Positions 59,274-64,000 of a DNA stretch of 64,000 bases are shown here, in pieces. The notes beneath the pieces were generated by a model. It was given only the letters and a program-made list of their open reading frames with translations. It searched no databases and was not told the DNA's origin. The stretch's first letter is position 1. Each line of letters opens with the position of its first letter. The stretch covers positions 186,001-250,000 of the forward strand of contig CAMPDV010000225.1 of NCBI GenBank assembly GCA_946699065.1, read 5' to 3'. The translations under genes were made by a program, and so were the position numbers. The stretch is from Loxodes magnus (taxonomy: Eukaryota > Ciliophora > Karyorelictea > Loxodida > Loxodidae).

Positions 59274-59640
59274 TAAAATTTAATTCTAGATAGAGAAATT
59301 AAGATACAATGATGTACTGATGAAAATTAAGTTAATTATATGAGTGAATTTTAATCTAATGGAGAGATTGAAGTTGAATCCAATGATAATTAAAACTTGA
59401 TTTAAACTTAAATTAAAGATGAAAATATCTCATAAAGAGATAATTTGAAAATAATTACAAACTTAAATTAAATTTAAACAGCTAACTTACTAATCAAACT
59501 TAACTGGAAAAATAATAGATTATACTAAAATAAACCTAATATTTACTTCAACTAATTTCCTAATAAAAGATATAACAGAAATTAAATTCCAATAACGAAA
59601 TGCTTTTTATCAAAATTTAATAATAATATTCTTAAATGTT
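59274..59640. other. AT-rich spacer between two ORF1 elements
   Basis: No gene seen. TTATTATTAAATTTTG near 59,616-59,630 probably belongs to the 3' tail of the minus-strand element that ends at 59,647. Confidence 0.4.
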
Positions 59641-59646
59641 AAATTT

Positions 59647-60405
59647 TTAGCTTTCCCTGGGCTTTTAGCCAGGTATCTGCTGCTATTTTTTACGTAGATG
59701 AATACCACGACCTTTTTTATATGTGGTAGGTTACCACCAATAATTTTCTTGAGTTCTTGCTAAAATTTTCTAATTTATATTCCATTTTCAGTTATTCACA
59801 GCTAATTTAATATTCTTCATGTATTTTGCTGCTCTTTTATCTTAAGTTTTTTCCAAACTTAGCATTGTCTCAACAAATGATTGTTGGCCTCGCAATATCA
59901 ACAGTTTTTAGTCTATTTTTCTTAAATCTTTTCTAAAAAGCATTTTTATTAAATTTCTCTATTATTCTTGTAATTTTATATCATCTTTTTCTTATTTTTT
60001 CAATTTTAGTTAATTATTTTATTTAATCTTTTTATATGATCATGTTTGATTATTGGTTAACTATAAATTATAATTAATCATAAAGTTACTATTCTTTTAT
60101 CAAGTTGTTTTAGATTAACTAACGGCGTAGTATTAATAACTCATTATTTTAGTCATCAATATTGCTCATTAATTCTCTTATTCTTTCTCCTTAATTGTAA
60201 AATGTTTTTTTTTATTTTCGGATTTTTTTTTTAATTTGATATAACTCATTTTTAATTTTTTGATCTATTTCATTTTTAGGTTCTTATATCTATTATGTCC
60301 AATCATAATTTTACCTCTTGTTGCTTTTACATTTTCTCCATCTCATTTGCCGTTTTTTCTTAAGTTTCTAAGTTATTTCCTTGAGAGACTAGCAGATTAA
60401 TCCAT
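59647..60405 (-). pseudogene. Family-1 retroelement ORF1, minus-strand copy
   Basis: From ATG 60,405: MDQSASLSRKQLRNLRKNGK, RGKIMIGHN, frame change, FYNQGERIRELMSNIDDQNN, ELLILRRQLIQNNLIKEQQL (coiled coil). The CCHC knuckle at 59,903-59,862 reads Cys-Trp(TGA)-Tyr-Cys-Glu-Ala-Asn-Asn-His-Leu-Leu-Arg-Gln-Cys. The tail is GRGIHLRK, a shift in an A-run, then NSSRYLAKSPGKAKNLTF. Homologous throughout to 61,224-62,090 and, in pieces, to 30,119-30,965. Several one-base shifts make it non-functional. It is divergent to the plus-strand copy that starts 0.8 kb away. Confidence 0.75.
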
Positions 60406-60419
60406 TTTTTTTTCTTAAC

Positions 60420-61200
60420 TTATTTAAATATAGAAATGTTGTATAAAAGTAATTATTTTTACAAATATTTTTTGTTTAAGTAAAAAAGTAAAAATTTCTC
60501 TAACTTTCAGCATTTTAATCAGCCTGCTATTAAATAGGCTATTTTGATTGTTTTCCTTCCATTATGAATGCATATTATGGTACAAATCTAATCAAACTAT
60601 AATCAATTATTCTGTATAATTTTGTAAAATTAATCAAAATTCTTGGTGTCTTATCTTCTTCCAACTTCCAAACATCTTACAATTTTTAACTTATTATAGG
60701 ATCAGAACACCATTAATAGAAGTTTTTCAAGAATATTTTAGTATTTTAATTAAATTTATTTGTTAATCTTTTTATCTTATAATTACTTGGATTAGTAATT
60801 TTACTATTTTTACTATTTCTTTCGTTATATATTTTAATTCACTTTCACAAATTTATTCCTGCTTTAGAATAGTTGCTTGTGAATTATATTGTTTAGTTTA
60901 CTAAATTTTTTAAATATCTTTTTTACTAATTTAAATTGATTCTTGCACTCAATTTAATTAATCTACTGGACCTTAAAGTCTCTAAGCCATTTCATCAGTT
61001 CAATTAAAGTTTAACCTTTATCACGAACCTTTTATTAGCCTCCTTAATTTTGCGTTTCTCGTTAAATTTGCAAAAATCTTTGTTATCTGCAAGTACTAAT
61101 TTTTTTTATTATTCTATGATTTTATACACTGCTTAAGAGCAAACTTTTCAATATTTTAAGCAATAAATAATATATAATAAAACTATATCACTTAAAAATA
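60420..61200. other. AT-rich spacer between divergent ORF1 copies
   Basis: Intergenic region between the two head-to-head ORF1 copies. It may hold their 5' ends. No promoter motif is recognised. Confidence 0.4.
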
Positions 61201-61223
61201 AAAATGGAAAATTGCGCGGTAAA

Positions 61224-62095
61224 ACGGAATAGTCGATTCGCCTTTCTAGAAACTAAGATAGAAAAGTCAAAAGAAAGGCGGGCAAAGAAAATAAAAGTAG
61301 ATTACTACATCAGAATCTAGTTTTTCTTCCAAAGGTAAAGTGATGGTTGGAATATAATAAGTAGAAGAGTAAAAAAATGACCCATATTAAAAACTTTAAA
61401 ATTAAGTCGAACAAATGAAAAAATAAATTTCCCGATACGAAGAAACCATATATAACTAAAGTATATAAATAAGAGAACTTATGAGTAATATTGATTTTCA
61501 GGATAATGAATTAACAATCTTAAGAAAATAACTAATATAAAATCAATTAATAACAGAAGAATAATTATGAAGATAATCTTAATCAAACTTACCCAATAAT
61601 CAAATAATGGAATTAGAAAAAACTCCAACTTAAATAAAAAAAGAAGAAATCTCATAAATCGGAATTTAAGATCAGAATATAATAAAAAGATTAGAAAAGA
61701 TAGAAAACAAGATATTTATAAAAAAATTAATCAAGATAAGAACTTAAACAATGTTGATACTGCAAATCAAGATTTCATTTATTATGGAAATGCATAACCT
61801 AAAAAAACTGAACGAAAAAGAACAAAACAGAACATGAACTTAAATTAACAAACTTTGAATTACATCAAATGGAATTTATAAGAGAAAAATATTTGCTGGA
61901 TAGACTGAGAATCAACAGTGGTTACCTACCACTTAATCAAGAAGGTCGTGGTATCCATCCTCATTAAGAAAATGGCAGCAAGTACCTGGTTGAAATCCCA
62001 GAGAATGCTAAACTCTTTTTAACATTTAGTTTATAATTTTAATTAATTAATTAATTAATTAAGCAATAAATAATTTAATTTCTTAGTTAAGTAGT
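61224..62095 (+). pseudogene. Family-1 retroelement ORF1, plus-strand copy
   Basis: Begins with TEQSIRLSRN, where ACG replaces the ATG of the 30 kb copy, so the start is lost. After one shift: SSFSSKGKVMVGIQQVEEQK, VEQMKKQISRYEETIYNQSI, QIRELMSNIDFQDNELTILR, KQLIQNQLITEEQL (coiled coil). The CCHC knuckle at 61,752-61,793 is Cys-Trp(TGA)-Tyr-Cys-Lys-Ser-Arg-Phe-His-Leu-Leu-Trp-Lys-Cys. The tail is TEHELKLTNFELHQMEFIRE, LPLNQEGRGIHPHQENGSKY, LVEIPENAKLFLTF in the knuckle frame. It is followed by an (AATT)n run at 62,040-62,062, a possible element tail. It is the most complete example of this ORF1 and shows the order of parts. Confidence 0.8.
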
Positions 62096-62439
62096 AGATT
62101 AAACCTTAATGAGTAATCTTAAGTAAAAAGTTAAAATTTAATCTCAGAATTTAGAACCACTTTACCTTTTAAACTTTTTAAAGCATAAAGAATAACTTCG
62201 ATGAAACGTGTTTTATCCTCCTAACGTAATATAATTTTATATCATCTTTTGTTTGCTTTGTATAAAAATAAAAAAATGAACTATACTTTTAATTATATTT
62301 AAAGGGAATATTCTGTTTAAAGGACTTTAAATTTCCTTTTTTTTATTCGATTCTAGTTCTTTTTGATATCTCACATTGTAACTTTTTAAATTTTGTAATT
62401 GAAACTTTTGAATATATCTTTAAATGTATAAACTGTTCT

Positions 62440-62790
62440 AATAAAAAGGTTTTATTATCGAAAAAAATCGGAAATTATGATTTAGGGTGTCTCATACTAT
62501 ACGATCAAGAATATATAAACTCATTTTCAGGGTTAAAATAGAGTATTAAGACTTATAAATCAAAATATTTCACAAGAAGACTTGAGATCCTAGAAATGTA
62601 AAAAGCAAAAAAGAAAGAGGTTAATAATGAGTAGAAAGAAGAAGTAATTGAAGAAAAATGAGGAGATCATGAAAAAATAAAAGCAATTAAAAAATATTTA
62701 CTAATGTCTATAATTGAAAGAAGCAACTATTGCATTTAAAGAAATTTAAAATTCTTTCAGTTTGAATTAAATATCGTAATTTATTTTTAT
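62440..62790 (+). pseudogene. ORF2 C-terminal fragment (plus strand)
   Basis: One frame: IGNYDLGCLILYDQEYINSF, YKSKYFTRRLEILEMQKAKK, IKAIKKYLLMSIIERSNY. It matches the segment that follows RT in the 36-38 kb copy and the fragment at 35,480. Trp = TGA and Gln = TAA/TAG in frame. There is no RT upstream, so this is a 5'-truncated insertion, as is common for non-LTR elements. Confidence 0.7.
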
Positions 62791-62799
62791 GATTTTACT

Positions 62800-63210
62800 T
62801 CGAATAATACAAGAGTAAGACGAGAATAACTGAGTAAAATTAGATTCTAGACTCAAATTAATAGAAGAAAACCTGTAGAAGCCTTCGTAAGGAACTTCAA
62901 TAGAAATAGAGAAGCAATAAAAGACATTTCTTAGAGCAAGAAAAAGATGCTACATTTGCAACAGCACTTGACAATTATGACGGAAATGTCCCCATTAGAA
63001 AAAATAATAACGAATATCTGGAGAAATGTTAACTAATAGCAACTGAAGTAACAAGTGACGGAATTCTTCTCATCGGGAGATGGGGAAATCTGGAAAACAA
63101 AATTCTCAACTCAGATTATATAAAAGAGATAAGTCAAGGAAAAAGTGCAATGCAAGGACAGAACATGCAGGAACTGAGATCTTATACATTTAAAACTTAA
63201 AACAAGCCGG
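62800..63210 (+). pseudogene. Family-2 retroelement ORF1 fragment with altered CCHC
   Basis: The knuckle at 62,948-62,989 reads Cys-Tyr-Ile-Cys-Asn-Ser-Thr-Trp(TGA)-Gln-Leu-Trp(TGA)-Arg-Lys-Cys, so the His is Gln and zinc binding is probably lost. Sequence after it (GGAGATGGGGAAATCTGGAA and on) aligns to the tail of the 58-59 kb copy. Upstream, AFVRNFNRNREAIKD is in another frame. A degenerate third copy. Confidence 0.65.
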
Positions 63211-63940
63211 AAGGCGAACAGTTATTCTAATTATTAATTATTTTACTTCATTTTATAATTTTTATCTATTTAAAAAGTGTAAGCATTATATTATATTATA
63301 TTATATTTCATTTAATTTATATTTAGTAAAATTATGATATCATCTACTTTATCTCTTTTTTTCTGCATAATTATTATGAACATTTGTTTTGTCTTTATTT
63401 CTTAAATCTAAATAGCAATAAATTTTTATTTAAGTTAGACCTAATAAATTTGACTTGTAAATATTACTTTAATATTCTATTTAATTTTTTTGCCTCAATA
63501 AAGTACTTTTTTAATTATTTAAAAAGATTCGTTTTTTAGAAAAAAAATTTATATTATTTATCTAAAAAAATGAAAAAATTGAAGTTGTAAGACAAAATAA
63601 GAGTAAATAATTGGAACCTAAAGAAAAGATGCAAGAAAGTATAAAAAGTAACGAAGAAAAGTTGGAAGATGAAAATAACGATGCTTGAACTTAATGAACA
63701 TAATTAAAATGAAGTAACGGATTTATATCAGTAACTTCATTTCATTAATATTTTGATTAAAGTGATTTCTTCTTAGAAATGAAAACGAAACTGCAATTTT
63801 TAATTGTATTATTTCTTTAATCTATATCATTAGATAAAATAACCTAAATTTACTCAATAATCAAATCATGCTATTTCAAATTCTCATGAAATACACTTGT
63901 TTTCTATTTCTATTTCTATATTTTTAAACTTTTTGCTTAA
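63211..63940. other. AT-rich spacer
   Basis: Contains TTATATTATATTATATTATA (63,288-63,307). A patch at 63,570-63,760 is Lys/Glu-rich on the plus strand but unrecognised. Confidence 0.4.
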
Positions 63941-63942
63941 AT

Positions 63943-64000
63943 ATGGACGAGATAAAGAACTCACTAGATTTTAATAGTGACTCTACTTTAATTGATTTCA
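63943..64000 (+). CDS. Start of a paralogue of the 33.4 kb gene (cut by the window)
   Basis: ATG 63,943 opens MDEIKNSLDFNSDSTLIDF, matching SSLEVNSDSSLNEL at 33,436. The nucleotide match covers TCACTAGA..TTAATAGTGACTCT. The remainder is outside the window. Confidence 0.5.
   Translation, partial: MDEIKNSLDFNSDSTLIDF

Noticed and set aside
1..64000. Standard-code ORFs of 60-130 codons scattered over the window (for example at 58,677-59,042 minus and 54,559-54,960 minus).
   Set aside because: These are shadows of real genes in other frames or chance openings. The two examples lie antisense to the CCHC ORF1 and the WD40 gene.
1..64000. tRNA, rRNA or CRISPR features.
   Set aside because: No cloverleaf with box A/B spacing, no rRNA-like GC-rich block and no short regular direct repeats with unique spacers were found by eye. 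A tRNA scan would be decisive.

Overview
The window is nuclear DNA of a ciliate that uses a code with no dedicated stop codon. The DNA is very AT-rich, and standard-code reading frames are short and mostly meaningless. Recognisable proteins run straight through TAA, TAG and TGA. In WD40 repeats the WD tryptophan is often TGA and conserved glutamines are TAA or TAG. In four reverse transcriptase copies the Trp of NWRP is always TGA. TGA also seems to end genes (two WD40 paralogues end Ser-TGA). TAA/TAG=Gln with TGA=Trp-or-stop matches the karyorelict code (NCBI table 27) and, nearly as well, the Condylostoma code (table 28). A Loxodes-like karyorelict is my best guess; the species is an inference. 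Because all 64 codons can be sense, an open frame proves nothing here. I rely on motif matches and on conservation between copies.

Layout. 0-3.9 kb: a broken protein kinase, a decayed fragment paralogous to a gene at 16 kb, and an unrecognised coding stretch. 5.7-7.1 kb: a degenerate tandem array with a period near 107 bp. 10.2-12.3 kb (minus): a WD40 plus six-transmembrane TRP/polycystin-like channel gene. 15.5-16.5 kb (minus): a CxxC/coiled-coil gene. 21.5-21.9 kb (minus): a RING finger. 30-49 kb: four same-strand copies of an APE-endonuclease/reverse-transcriptase non-LTR retrotransposon, the one at 46.7-49 kb readable through endonuclease and the first half of RT. 30 and 58-63 kb: separate ORF1-type elements encoding coiled coil plus CCHC knuckle. 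44.9-45.4 and 54.6-55.4 kb: two WD40 paralogues on opposite strands, the second a complete seven-blade set. 39-54 kb: a family of DNA elements with about 40-55 bp terminal inverted repeats (core GAGCGCGTAGCAC), 19-bp subterminal repeats and moderately GC-rich internal modules shared between copies.

The region reads as repeat-rich, largely non-functional chromatin. Host genes are mostly broken, the retroelements are mostly dead, and one TIR element lies a few bases from the splice acceptor of a truncated WD40 gene. Long stretches between features are 75-85% AT with nothing I can name.
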